From: Pocillopora verrucosa
Lineage: Eukaryota > Cnidaria > Anthozoa > Scleractinia > Pocilloporidae
Assembly: GCF_036669915.1 (NCBI RefSeq)
Contig: NC_089316.1
Location: 1,218,734-1,282,733, forward strand
Length of the DNA: 64,000 bases
Direction of reading: 5' to 3'
The number at the start of each line of letters is the position of its first letter. Positions within the stretch are counted from its first letter, which is position 1. This document shows, piece after piece, positions 33,201-44,615 of this stretch. Under the pieces are notes generated by a model. It saw only the letters and a program-made list of their open reading frames with translations, was not told where the DNA came from and searched no databases. Position numbers and translations under genes: made by a program.

Positions 33201-35205
33201 TTTGGAGCAATCAGTAATACTTACAAACAATATAAGACTTTTCTACAACCAAGAAAATATAAACTGAATATAACTTTTTAAGATCTTCACCAAGCTTGCT
33301 TTGTGCCTGTTAAATTGGTTTTTTTCTTTCTTTAGAGCCACCTAAATTTACCAACAGGCCTCCTACAGTGGTCGGTGCAATTCCAGGAACTAATGTGACC
33401 CTCTGCTGCGAGGCCTCAGGTTCTCCTCGTCCAAACGTGGAATGGTTCCAGGCACAAAAGGCTTCTGTCTCATTTCCTGTTTTTCAGGAAGATGGATGTC
33501 TTCTGATTAAGATGGTTAAAGAAGACGTAGATTTCATCTGCCGGGCTAAAAACAGCTTCGGAATGGCAGAGACAACAACGACGGTGATTGCAGAGATATT
33601 TGGAGGTATTATTTATTACTTTTGCTGCAAGGCTTTGAAAATATGTAATTGGAAGGTATTATCACTTGTCTTAATAGCGCGATATGTTTTTTGAATGGAT
33701 CCAGCTTTTAAAAAAAATATCCCAAAACCGCACTTGGTCAGCTCATGGTATAGAGCGTCGAACTGCTGTGTGGAGGATCGAGGGTTCCACACTCAGGATC
33801 TTAAAATAACTGAGGCGAATGTGCAGCCGCTATCATGACATCTGCAAGTAGTTAAACATTTTAGTCCTCTCGGATAAAGACGATAAACTCCTACGTCTCT
33901 TTGTACTGGTTAGCAGGGGACGTTAAAGAACTCACGCACTTCTCGCAAAGAGTAGCGAACATATCTCCCGGTGTTTTGCTCTGGCCTTGTTATTGTTTAT
34001 ACAGGCCCTATTTAACAAGCTTTAAAGCTGAACTGGGCCAACAAGTCTAAGTATCGCAAATAAATAAATTAATATAATAAATAAATAGATAAAATTTGTT
34101 GCTATTTGTGCTGATTCACTCCCTTCCAAATTGAGCGATTAAAACAGGCTGTAATACCTTTCTTTTTCAGGTTTGGAGCAATCAGTAATACTGGCAAGCA
34201 ATAATCATCACCTGCACACTTTGAGAGTTTGGTTAGGACCTGTTCTGCAAAGCCAGTCCTCTTACTGGAAGCGCTGCTGGCGAGCATCAGTGCATGGTTG
34301 GGCCAGCACTACCTTCCATTCAAAATGTGACAACAAAGGGCCGACAGTGACCATTATTCGTGTTGGAAAATACATCTTTGGTGGATACACCAGCACATCA
34401 TGGCGTAAGTAAATCATCAAATGCTTTCGGGTTTTTTTTAACTCAGTGAAACATGCGTCCACTTTTTAACATTTGAAACCACACGCGATTAATTCTTTTC
34501 AAGAACTCACGGTAAGCGACTAAAAGTCTGTCCTCTAAAAAAACTTGAACCTGAAAAGAAACTCTGGCATAAAGTTTCTTTTGTCCGATTATCTGATTGG
34601 AATTAAATTTTGACACAAGATTAGGAAAAGCTGTTCCCTGTATTTACGTACTAACTTCTTCTACCATAGAGAAAGGTTTAACTCAAAAGGAGGTAGAAAA
34701 TGTATTCAATAGCTTTTCGTTTTATTGCGGTTGTTAACTAAAATACGCTCGTAAACACCATTCCTCTATCGTTTTAAATGTTCTTCTGGCCAAGTGTTAC
34801 AAATATTCACCTTCATCTCAGTTTACTGAAATAGTTTGTGACTCTTTTTTTCCATTTTGTTTATTAGTTTCCAACTGTGAATACCAGTACAGTTCAAAGG
34901 CCTTTTTGTTCTCATTGGTTAACAAGCCTGGCTGGGCACCAAAGAAACTGTCTCAAACAGGAAAGCATCGTCATGGTGGCCATTCCATAAACGGTTGTTC
35001 AAGCTATGGACCCACATTTGGTGGAGGACACGATGTCAGCGTTAAGAACCACGCCTCTTCCAACACAAATTCTTACTCAAACCTTGGATACACCTACAGT
35101 CCACCATCTGGCCACAGTTATTTACAATCCTTCACCAAATCATTCTTAGCTGGAAGTTACAACTTTCAACCTGACGAAGTTGAAGTGTTTTATGAAACTA
35201 CTTGA
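30206..35205 (+). CDS. gene D: collagen-TLDc protein with three Ig domains (duplicated Ig exon)
   Basis: Exons are 30206-30485, 31426-32154, 32367-32636, 33336-33605, 34171-34404 and 34868-35205 (706 codons plus stop). The two 270-bp Ig exons are both open, both flanked by AG acceptors and GTATTA donors, and both phase 1, so including both keeps frame. The duplicated block is about 969 bp (from 32265 and from 33234) and ends in a stub of exon 4. The second Ig exon differs from the first (for example KASVSF and FGMAET), so the event probably joined two different units. The first Ig exon starts with Asp-Pro-Pro instead of Glu-Pro-Pro. The furin-like site is RERR. The exon 4/5 junction codon is Leu rather than Val. 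The TLDc domain is the most divergent in the array (KHRHGG, HDVSV, SYLQSF). An ATG-less extension upstream of 30206 is ignored; this ATG is conserved. Confidence 0.84.
32757..33125 (+). repeat. tRNA-derived SINE, first copy in gene D
   Basis: SINE after the first second-type Ig exon of D. The box-A-like stretch is altered (TTAGTTTATGGTGTAGAGCG) and the box-B-like stretch reads GGTCAAGGGTTCCACAC. Confidence 0.65.
33200..33233 (+). pseudogene. truncated exon 4 stub left by recombination in gene D
   Basis: A normal acceptor (TTTTTCAG) is followed by the first bases of a TLDc exon 4 (GTTTGGAGCAATCAGTAATA and a few more). The sequence then switches near 33233 into intron-2 sequence (AAGACTTTTCTACAACC). 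No donor follows, so the stub should be skipped in splicing. It marks the crossover that duplicated the Ig exon. Confidence 0.8.
33728..34092 (+). repeat. tRNA-derived SINE, second copy in gene D
   Basis: SINE after the duplicated Ig exon. It is clearly diverged from the first copy in the same gene (TCAGCTCATGGTATAGAGCG, GGATCGAGGGTTCCACAC), which supports an origin from a different unit rather than a fresh local duplication. Confidence 0.65.
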
Positions 35206-38054
35206 AGTAAAAGAACTGAAGTAACGATGATATTTAAAACTCCTATTTAGACCTATTTACTAACAATCCAGAGAGACGTTTCTTTCTGGGTTGCCTGTTG
35301 GTTATGGCCACAAGCTGAGATAAAGCTTGAACAGATCAGTTTAGGTGGTAGCACTAAACTGTCCAATCTTGTATGCAGGTATCATCATTTTTAGTCGTTG
35401 GAGAGAGAGAGCGTAAATTGATCAAAGTGACGCTATAGTGAACTCGGGTATTAATTGTGCAGAATGTTATAAAAATATGCGGTGATTGTAGTAAGCTGTC
35501 AGTTATTCTGTGATTCTAAGATACAGAATCAAGCCATTATCTCCGAATTGATCTGCTTTATTTAACATCGGTCCGTCATCTTTAATAAGATTTACGCAAC
35601 CTATTTCGACCTGATGAAGTTGAAGTGTTTTATGAAACTACTTGAAGGAAACAAATTCCTTTTTAAAGACAATGGAGACAGGGTTGCCTGTGGCTTATGG
35701 CCACAAAGACTAAGCTTGAACAGATCAGGCCGTGATAAACGCAAAACTGATCAATTATGCATACGGATACTATCATTTTATAGTCGTAGGAGAGTGTGCC
35801 AAAATAAGATGTATGCTCTCCCCAGTCTCCTTTGGCCGTGCTAACGCTAAAAAATTTGCTCATCGAATTCTCATATCCACAAGTAAAAAGGGACCAGGTT
35901 TGTGTGTACTTTGTTATCAGAGGTATAATAAAATCGCACGAGAAGGATAGATTAATTCCAATTGAATATTTCTTGCACGGTGATATTTGCGTGTTGCGCA
36001 GTATTTTTCTGAGCCCAATAAGGGCGAGGGAAAATAAGAGCGATGAGCAAAATGTCAGTTCGTATTATTTGCCAAACCATCGATGGAGAAATTTATAATT
36101 GCACTATTATTACATTTCTATTATTTCAGTGTGACCTTTGTGTTGCTCAGCTTTCCGCTTGTGCTTTTGCCTTGTTCTAGAATGAAATGTCGTGACATAT
36201 TGTGCACGTTCCGTTACCCTTAGATGATAAATGACGTCATAGTGAATAAGATGCCGTATGAAAGTTTGAAAACCTGACAAGAGTCAACTATTTGCCCAAT
36301 GAAAGAGACGCAAGACCAACACTTACCTTCCTCAACGTTTAGTTGAGAATCACACTAATTTACATAAGAACAGAGGACGTATTTTTCGCCGGTTTTCTTC
36401 TGAGCCTCCAGACGGTCCTAGTGGATTCAGAACCGAAGAAAGTTTCAGAATCGACTAGGCAGAAAACTTACAACCTAAAAAATTCAATTTATACGCGCGT
36501 TTATTAGGTGTGCATCTTTTCTACGGTTGCGGGCAGGCCCTGATTATTAATACGAATCTATAGCTCTCATGTGGGGCAACCTGAATTCGAAAAAAATGTA
36601 AGAGAGTAGTTTCAGGTGGGCATGCGTGGATCCGATCCGAAGGAAAAAGGAAATGCTACAATTTAATACTGGTGAAATTAGGCATATCGTAGATATGAGA
36701 GGGAGACTGTGTCTACCATTTTTACAACAGAAAGCGCTCGTTGGATTCATTTTGACATTTATTTGCCAATAAATCTCTTATTGAGGTAAATTGCATACGA
36801 AAGTAAAATCTATCTATTCCTTTTAACAAAAGCTTGATACATCTTGTTCCTCTACAAACATCAGTGACTGGACTTCTCCGCTTAAACAGATGAATTGCAG
36901 CTCAAAGGTAGTATCTGCATGAAGAGTTCACGTCTAGTCCAGTTAAAGTTACAGTTAACTTTTTCGAATATCGCCGGCCTAGAATTGCTGGTGATCTTAA
37001 ACGAATTTCATATGTGAGCTGTAAGTGATCCAGAATACTTTTTTTTTTTATTTAACCAACCAGATACAAAATAAGGTAACCGATTTCATGATTTCTTGTA
37101 TCTGCAACAGAAGAAAGTGTTTGTTTTACTACTGAGCAACACGGATAGCTATAAAACGTTTCAATACCTCAACGAATTCAGCTGGATTAACGCCGACTTT
37201 TTTCAGTGCTGGAATATTTACTTCGCTTAAAAATACTGCACCTGTCACGGGCGAAACATTATGACTTGTGCAACGTGTGTGACTAATACACGCGAAAAGA
37301 TTCCATCGGAAATATAGGTTTTCCATCATCATAGTTTTATTCCTCCATGGAAATATCCGTTTTGTTGTATAAGGTAACACTGTATTTGCTTTTCTGTCTA
37401 GCCAGAAGTATCAAAATACATTTGAAAAACATTCAAAGAATATTAATTGCTGTAGCGCTTCGTGTAGAGTAGTCTGTAAAGTTATTTCTGAAACCTTCAG
37501 TCAAATTTGATGGCTTAGTTAATGTTTTCAACTCAGCCTTAATTTGCGATTCCCGTTTTGAATTTCGTGCATCGTTCCCCGCAACAAAGCCAACGTGGGA
37601 ATAACTTTAGGGCGAAGCTTCAAGCTTAAGGTCATCCCCAAAACATGTGTTGAGCTTTCAACCTCATTTAAGTCATATTCGCATCCTTAATGATAAATCA
37701 TCGTAGCCTCAAGGGTTAACCTGTCTCAGAGAAATCTGAAAAGCTGACGTCTACGATGGGAGTATTGTCAATGAGTATGGAGACGTTTTTCTTCCTCCAT
37801 CTGACGATTCACTTTCTTTTCACTTCTATTTCAGACTCACCCTGCTCTTAAAAAATATTCGGTCAAAGACCTCCTCTTAAGAAATTTAATCTGTATTGTG
37901 TTACAAATGTGTAAGTGATATTTTAAGCTAAAGGGAGTACGCGTAAACAGCTCAGCGCTGAGAGGGTAGTTTCATCTTAACTAACGTTTTTAAGCTACAT
38001 CAGTCCCCGCCAGCGAACTGTATTCCTCCTGTTTCAAAGATCGCCGATACAGAA
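35206..38054. other. intergenic spacer (type III) before gene E
   Basis: From about 35580 on this is nearly identical to 49690-52177, the spacer before gene G. It holds the 3' flank of D, an upstream block with TGACGTCA (36232-36239), then about 1.1 kb found only in type III spacers (about 36280-37340), then the promoter-proximal block with the palindrome CTCAGCGCTGAG at 37951-37962. Part of the extra segment (36280-36450) resembles 57430-57680 downstream of G. Two minus-strand open frames (36547-36750 and 37129-37380) are shared with the other copy but resemble no protein I know. Confidence 0.6.
37129..37380 (-). other. possible coding relic, unrecognised
   Basis: This is an 83-codon open frame whose C-terminal half looks protein-like (NIPALKKVGVNPAEFVEVLK). 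The matching frame at 51251-51502 differs at one residue or so, but the whole region is nearly identical, so conservation is uninformative. I see no splice sites or family signature that I can defend. It may be a decayed exon or chance. Confidence 0.2.
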
Positions 38055-41000
38055 ATGGATGCAAAGAGGAACGTCCGCACGAAATCTACTGAAAAGATCT
38101 GCAGAATTTCCGTGGCTATTTCAGTAACTTCTTTGACTCTTGTGACATTTTTGTTTATGAGGATCGAGTTTGTGTACAACAATTCGAAAGCGCTGGAAAT
38201 AAGGCTTGAAAACCGAATTCAGCGGATTGACGATGACCTGAAAACAAACATAGAAAGAATAGTGAAGGAGAGGTTACAAATTTATGAAACTGCATCCAAA
38301 ACAAGGAGAAAGGAAAGGCCTGATGTTATCTTTGGTGAGTCATTGGTTACACGTACCTCAGATCTGTTAGCTTTCAATAACCAACATTAAACTGCATCAC
38401 AGCACAAAATGATTAATCGTTCATTTGCTTCTCAATTCGAGAAACAGAATACTCGCTACAATTCCACTGCCGTTGATTGTGAAATAAGGCAGAACGAAAA
38501 TCTATCTTAAGTTGTATTTTATTTGTATGTTATCCTTCTGCCAAGGATATTTTTGGAAAAGGTCAAACTCAACTAACGCTTTAAATCTCATCTATTTTGT
38601 TTTTTCACAAGCTATATGTGAAAGAACACGCTTAAGGTAATCAACAAGTTTTTGCTATCGTTTCTCTTTACTCAAGAAACTGTATGGTTATCGAAAATAT
38701 CTGCTTTCACATTACGGGAATGTAGGGTGACATGCATTCGTGCGTCAGGCCACCGAAGAATGCAAATTGGATCAGGTAACATGTTGAACCACATCATTAT
38801 GACTCCCACTGTTTTGACTTCCTGAAACACAGCAGCATACATTCTTATTATCTTACACTAATGTGTTTGATCACCGCTAATTTTTAGCACCGAAATTTTC
38901 ATGACAGTAGAATTGTTAATTATATCTTACGAACAGAACTTTGAGCAAGATGCTCAATGAGCTTACTTGAAATCTCGCACCTGAAAAGTCTCAAGACTAA
39001 AGGCAGCTTCAGACAGTCCTCGGGCTATTTTCCAAAAAAATGTATAGACGTCCAAGGTTCCTTAGTTTATGAACTTTTTTTGTTCTTTAACTCTGACTCC
39101 ATTTCATGTTCATATATTCATTTTTGCACCGATTTTATGAGAATATTAATGTTTTAACATTTGCATATTCCTCTTTTGTTTCTACTTTCCATTTTCTTTC
39201 TCTTCACCGAAAGCATCGATTGATAAACGACTACATCAATTAAGATTATTCTTTCGCACTTTAAAATGCATTATTTCATTAATCCCATAAGAAATATTTG
39301 CTATCGTAACTTCTACAGGTTTTGAAAGCAAAGTTGGAAGTGTGTCATCTGCTGTCCGTGATCATCAAAGAGAGAGAAGAAATGTTGCTGCAGGAACAAT
39401 AACTCTGCAGCAAGTCCGCCAGGAAATTAACAACAAGTTCAATAAATCCTGCAACAACAAGATTTGTCAGACAGGACCTCCAGGTCCTCCAGGTGCCCAC
39501 GGGTATCCAGGGTACAAAGGAGAAAAAGGAGCCACAGGGAAAACCGGCTCAAGAGGCCCTCCAGGTCCAATCGGGGCTCCAGGCGCGAGTGGCAAAAGAG
39601 GACCCGAGGGCCCTTTCGGAGTAAAAGGCGACAAGGGCGACAAAGGGTCCGTTGGAGCACCCGGGATTAGAGGAGAGACTGGAACAAAGGGTCGTCAAGG
39701 ACAACAAGGATCCATTGGCTTAAAAGGAAGCAAAGGCAGCAGAGGATTGGTTGGTATTCAGGGACCAAAGGGAGAATGTGTTGTTCCACTGAAGATCAGT
39801 GTGTATCCAGTATCTCAGGAAGTCTTTGTGGACGAGCCTGTAATCTTTTACTGTTGGATTCAAGGCCATCTGTCGTCCAAGATAACGTGGCGTAAACTTG
39901 GAGGCACTCTATCTAATGCTACTGTGGAAGATGGTGCGCTTCGAATAAGCAGCGTACAAAGGTCACATGCCGGGTCGTACATGTGTACAGCTCACACTGG
40001 TTTGGAAATGTTCCGAATAATAAGCAGATTGCACATAAAAGGTAAGGTCTTTTACTTTTGAGCGACTTTCATCTTTGCTTTCAGTTGTTCGAAGTGTTAG
40101 AAGATCAGTGCCGTTTGTTTTCAGAATCAGATAATGCCCCTAATCGAATCATGATGGTTATTCAGGTCTATTGATCAAGACTTTTCTAATACCAAGATCT
40201 TTTTGGAAATGTGTGATTATATAATTTTGCTGTGTAAGTTACCACATTGTAACAATCAATTATGATTATGATAAGCTTCGTCTCGCCATCTTTAGCTTAG
40301 ACTTTTGAGATCTCCACCACGTTTGTTCTATGACTGTTAAATTGATTTTTTTTCTTTCCTCAGAACCACCTAAATTTACCAACAGGCCCCCAACATTCGT
40401 CGGTGCATTTCCAAGATCAAATGTAACCCTGTGTTGCGAAGCCTCAGGCTCTCCTCGTCCAAACGTTGAATGGTACCATGGCCAAAAGTCTTCTGACTCA
40501 TTTCCTCTTTTTCAGAAAGATGGATGTCTTCTAATTAAAATGGTTGAAGAAAACGTATATTTTATTTGCCGGGCTAAAAACAGCTTCGGATTGGTAGAGA
40601 CAACAACCTTGGTGATTGCAGAAAAATTGGGGGGTATTATTTATTAGTTACTTTTGCTGCAGAGCTTTAAAAATATGAAATCGGAAGGCAGTATCACTTG
40701 TCTTAATAGCACGATATGTTTGTTGTATGGATCAAGCATTTGAAAAATATCCCAAAACCGCACTTGGTCAGCTCATGGTGTAGAGCGCCGGACTGCCGTG
40801 CGGAAGATCGAGGGCTCCACACTCAGGGTCTTAAAAAAACTGAAGAGAACGTGGTGTCGCTTCCATGACATTTGCTAGTAATTGAACATTTTAGTCCTCT
40901 CGGATAAAGACTATAAACTCCTACGTCTCTCTGTACTGGTTAGCGAACATATCTCCCGGTGTTGTGCTCTGGCCTAGTTATCATTTATAGCAGCCCTATT

Positions 41001-42252
41001 TAACAAGCTTAAAGCTGAAATGGGCCAACAAGTCCAACTATTGCTAATAAATAAATGAATACATTTAAAAAATAGAAAAACATTTGCTGCTATTTGTGCT
41101 AATTCACTCTCATTTGGTATTAAATTGTGTTCCGGGACTGAAACCGAAATTGATCCCTTTTTAATTGAACGATTAAAACGGGCTTTAATATCTTTCTTTT
41201 TCAGGTTTGGAGCGATCAGACATACTGACATATAATGTTCATTACCTGCGCACATTGAGAATTTGGTTAAACCCTGTTAAACAGAGCCAGTCCTCTTACT
41301 GGGAGCGCTGCTGGCTTGCATCAGTGGATGGTTGGAGCAGCACTACCTTCCACTCAAAGTGTGACAACAAAGGGCCCACAGTGACCATTATTCGTGTGGG
41401 AAAATACATCTTTGGTGGATACACCAGCAAATCATGGGGTAAGTGAATCATTGAATGCTTTCACCTTATTTTTTCATTTCATTGAAACACGCGTCCACTT
41501 TTTAACATTTGACACTACATGCGGTTACTTATTTTCCAGAACAGATGTAAGCGACTTAAAGTCTCTCCTCTAAAATAACTTGAACCTGAAAAGAAACTCT
41601 GACATAAAGTTTCTGTTGTCTGATTATCTGATTGGAATTAAATTTTGTACAAGATCATACTCCATTAGGAAAAGCTGTTCTCTGTATTTACGCAATAACT
41701 TCTTTTACCATAGAGAAAGTTTGAAGTCAAAAGGGAGAGGAAAGTTTATTCAATAGCTTTTCGTTTTATTGTTGTTGTTAACTAAAATACGCTCGTAAAC
41801 GCCATTTCTCTATCGTTTTAAATGTTCTTCTGGCCAAGTGTTACAAATATTCACCTTCATCTCAGTTTACTGAAATAGTTTGTGACTCTTTTTTACCATT
41901 ATGCTTATTAGATTCCAATTGTAGGCATCTGTACAGCTCAAAGGCCTTTTTGTTTTCATTGGTTAACAAGCCAGCCTGGGCACCAGTGAAACTGTCTCAA
42001 ACAGGACAGTATAGTTCTAGGCGCTATTCCATATACAGTTGTTCATCATATGGACCCGTCTTTGGTGGAGGAAGGGATATGAAGATTAGCCACTACGCCT
42101 CATCCAACACAAATTCCTACACAAACCTTGGACACACCTACAGTCCACCATCTGGCCACAGTTATGGCAGCTCCTTCACCAAATCATTCCTGGCAGGAAG
42201 TTACAAATTTCAACCCGATGAAGTTGAAGTGTTTTATGAAAGTACGAAGTGA
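38055..42252 (+). CDS. gene E: type II membrane collagen-Ig-Ig-TLDc protein
   Basis: Exons are 38055-38334, 39319-40041, 40364-40633, 41205-41438 and 41912-42252 (615 codons plus stop, GT-AG, phase 1). Exon 2 is two codons shorter than in A because the segment between the two pre-collagen cysteines is CNNKIC instead of CSVNNKIC; G shares this. The furin-like site is RERR. The collagen stretch has one unusual triplet, GPF. Ig domain 2 has [10 protein letters not shown] where A-type copies have FQAQKSSVSF. TLDc-variable positions read QYSSRR, GPV and RDMKI. In exon 5 the residues after the conserved Cys are RH instead of GY. The gene is intact, and its end is embedded in four 116-bp repeats. 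Confidence 0.86.
40757..41080 (+). repeat. tRNA-derived SINE in intron 3 of gene E
   Basis: Orthologous SINE with TCAGCTCATGGTGTAGAGCG in the head. About 40 bp of the body (the GGGGACGTTAA... stretch seen in other copies) is missing near 40943. Confidence 0.65.
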
Positions 42253-42688
42253 AGTAGCGATGATATTCAAAACTCCTGTTTACACCTATTTACCAACAAT
42301 CGAAGCAGACTTTTCTGCCTGGGTTGCCTGTGGGCTAAGGTGAAGTGTTTTATGAAAGTACGAAGTGAAGTAGCGATGACATTCAAAACTCCTGTTTACA
42401 CCTATTTACCAACAATCGAAGCAGACTTTTCTGCCTGGGTTGCCTGTGGGCTAAGGTGAAGTGTTTTATGAAAGTACGAAGTGAAGTAGCGATGACATTC
42501 AAAACTCCTGTTTACACCTATTTACCAACAATCGAAGCAGACTTTTCTGCCTGGGTTGCCTGTGGGCTAAGGTGAAGTGTTTTATGAAAGTACGAAGTGA
42601 AGTAGCGATGACATTCAAAACTCCTCTTTACACCTATTTACCAACAATCGAAGCAGACTTTTCTGTCTGGGTTGCCTGTGGGCTAAGG
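42225..42688 (+). repeat. four tandem 116-bp repeats across the stop codon of gene E
   Basis: Units start at 42225, 42341, 42457 and 42573. Each carries the coding tail EVFYESTK-stop or its downstream echo plus 3' untranslated sequence. The copies are almost identical, which points to recent slippage or unequal exchange. This is the largest expansion of this repeat in the window. Confidence 0.9.
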
Positions 42689-44615
42689 CCACAAACTGAG
42701 ATAAAGCTTGGACAGATCAGTTTAGGTAGTAGCACTACACTGTGCTATTATATATACAGGTATCATCATTTTTAGTCTTTGGAGAGAGTTCGCAAATTGA
42801 TCAAAGTAAACTCGTGATCAAAGTGAACTCGTGGATAAACTGTGAAGAATATTATAAGAATAGGCAGTGATTGTACTAAACTGTCAATTATTCTGTGATT
42901 CCAAGATACAGAATCAAGCCATTATCTCCAAATTGATCCGCTTTATTTAACATTTATTTCGACCTGATGAAGTTGACGTGTTTTATGAAGCTACTTGAAG
43001 CAAACAAATTCCTATTTACTGACGATGGAGACAGCGTTTCCTGTGGCTTGTGGTCACAAAGATCAAACTTGAACAGATCAGGCTAGGTAATAGCACAAAA
43101 CTTAGCAATTATGTATACGGATACCATCATATTTAGTCGTATGCGGAGAGTACGAAAATAATATGTAAGCTCTCCTCAGTCTCATTTGGCCGTGCTAACA
43201 CTATGAAATTTGCTCATCGAATTCCAATATCCACAAGTAAAAAAGGGCAAGATTTCTGTCTATTTTGCTATTAGAGGTACAATAAAATGGAACGAAAAGG
43301 ATAGTTTGATTCTAATTGAATACTTCTTGCATGATGATATTACCGTGTTGTGAAGTATTTTTCCGAGCCCCGTAGGGGCGAGGGAAAATATGAGCAATGG
43401 GCGAAATGTCAAGTTGTATTATTTTTCAAACCATCAATGGAGAAATTTATACTTGTACTATCATCCCATTATCTATTATTTCGGTGTGACCTTTGTGTTT
43501 CTCAGCTTTCAGTCCGTGCTTTTGCCCTGTTCTAAAATGTAAGGTCCTGGCATATTTTGTACGTTCCGTTGCCCTTATATGGTAAATGACGTCATAGGGA
43601 ATAAGATGCTGAGATCCATTATACATTATACGTTAAATGGCAAAGGTGTCAATTTGAGTTTTTGTATATAACAGGTCTGCGCAAGTACTACTTTAACATA
43701 TCACATTGCAAACTACGTTCACGTTAAGGTTTTTATTTGTGAAATTCTTTGCTTGAGCTGGATGTCGAATTTGAACTAATCCAAACACTGTTCTAAGTTC
43801 TAATTTAGGGACCTGATCTTACTGACTAAAGCCATTCTGTGAAACATAGACTGGAAGAATGACTCACTCACTTGCCTTCATCATAGTTTTAGTCCTAACA
43901 CTGTATTCCCCGTGCTGCCCACCAGAAATATCAAAATATGTTTAAAAAACATTCAAAGAACATTTGCGATAGTGCTTCGTGTAGAGTAGTCTGTAAGGTG
44001 ATTTCTAAAAAACTTGAGTCAAATTTGATGGTTTAGTTAATATTTTCAAATCAGCCTTCATTAACAATTACTTTTTTGAACTTCGTGCATCGTTATTCTC
44101 CGGAACAAAGACAACGTGCGAAAAACTTCAGAGTGAAGTTTCAAGCTTACGGTCATCCCCAAAACATTTTATCGAAGATATTATATTCATTCCAAGACAA
44201 GTGTTGAGCTTTCAGCTTCATTTAACTCTTATTACGCAGTTTTAATGATAAATCAGCCTAGCTTCAAGAGGTAATCTGTCTCAGCGAAATTCAATAAGCT
44301 GACGTCTACGATGGGAGTATTGTCAATGAGTATGCAGACGTTTTTCTTCCCCCATCTGATTATTCATTTTCCTTTCACTTCTATTTCATACTCACCCTGC
44401 ACTAAAAAGAACATTCGGTCAAAGACCTCCTCTTAAGAAATTTAATCTGTATTGTCTGACAACTGTGTAAGTGATATTTTAAGCTATAGGGAGTACACTT
44501 AAACAGCTCAGCGCTGAGAGGGTAGTTTCATCTTAACTTGCGTTTTTGAGCTACATCAGTCCCCGCCAACGGACTATATTCTTCCTCGGCTGTTTTAAAG
44601 ATCGCCAATACAGAA
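42253..44615. other. intergenic spacer (type II) before gene F
   Basis: The spacer holds the remaining 116-bp repeats, the 3' flank, the upstream block with TGACGTCA (43587-43594), then the promoter-proximal block with CTCAGCGCTGAG at 44507-44518. It matches 9958-12206. No gene is seen. Confidence 0.6.

Noticed and set aside
42572-42775. Small protein starting [11 protein letters not shown] in the 3' repeats
   Set aside because: It is a shifted reading of the exon 5 tail and 3' untranslated repeat, and it varies with repeat number.
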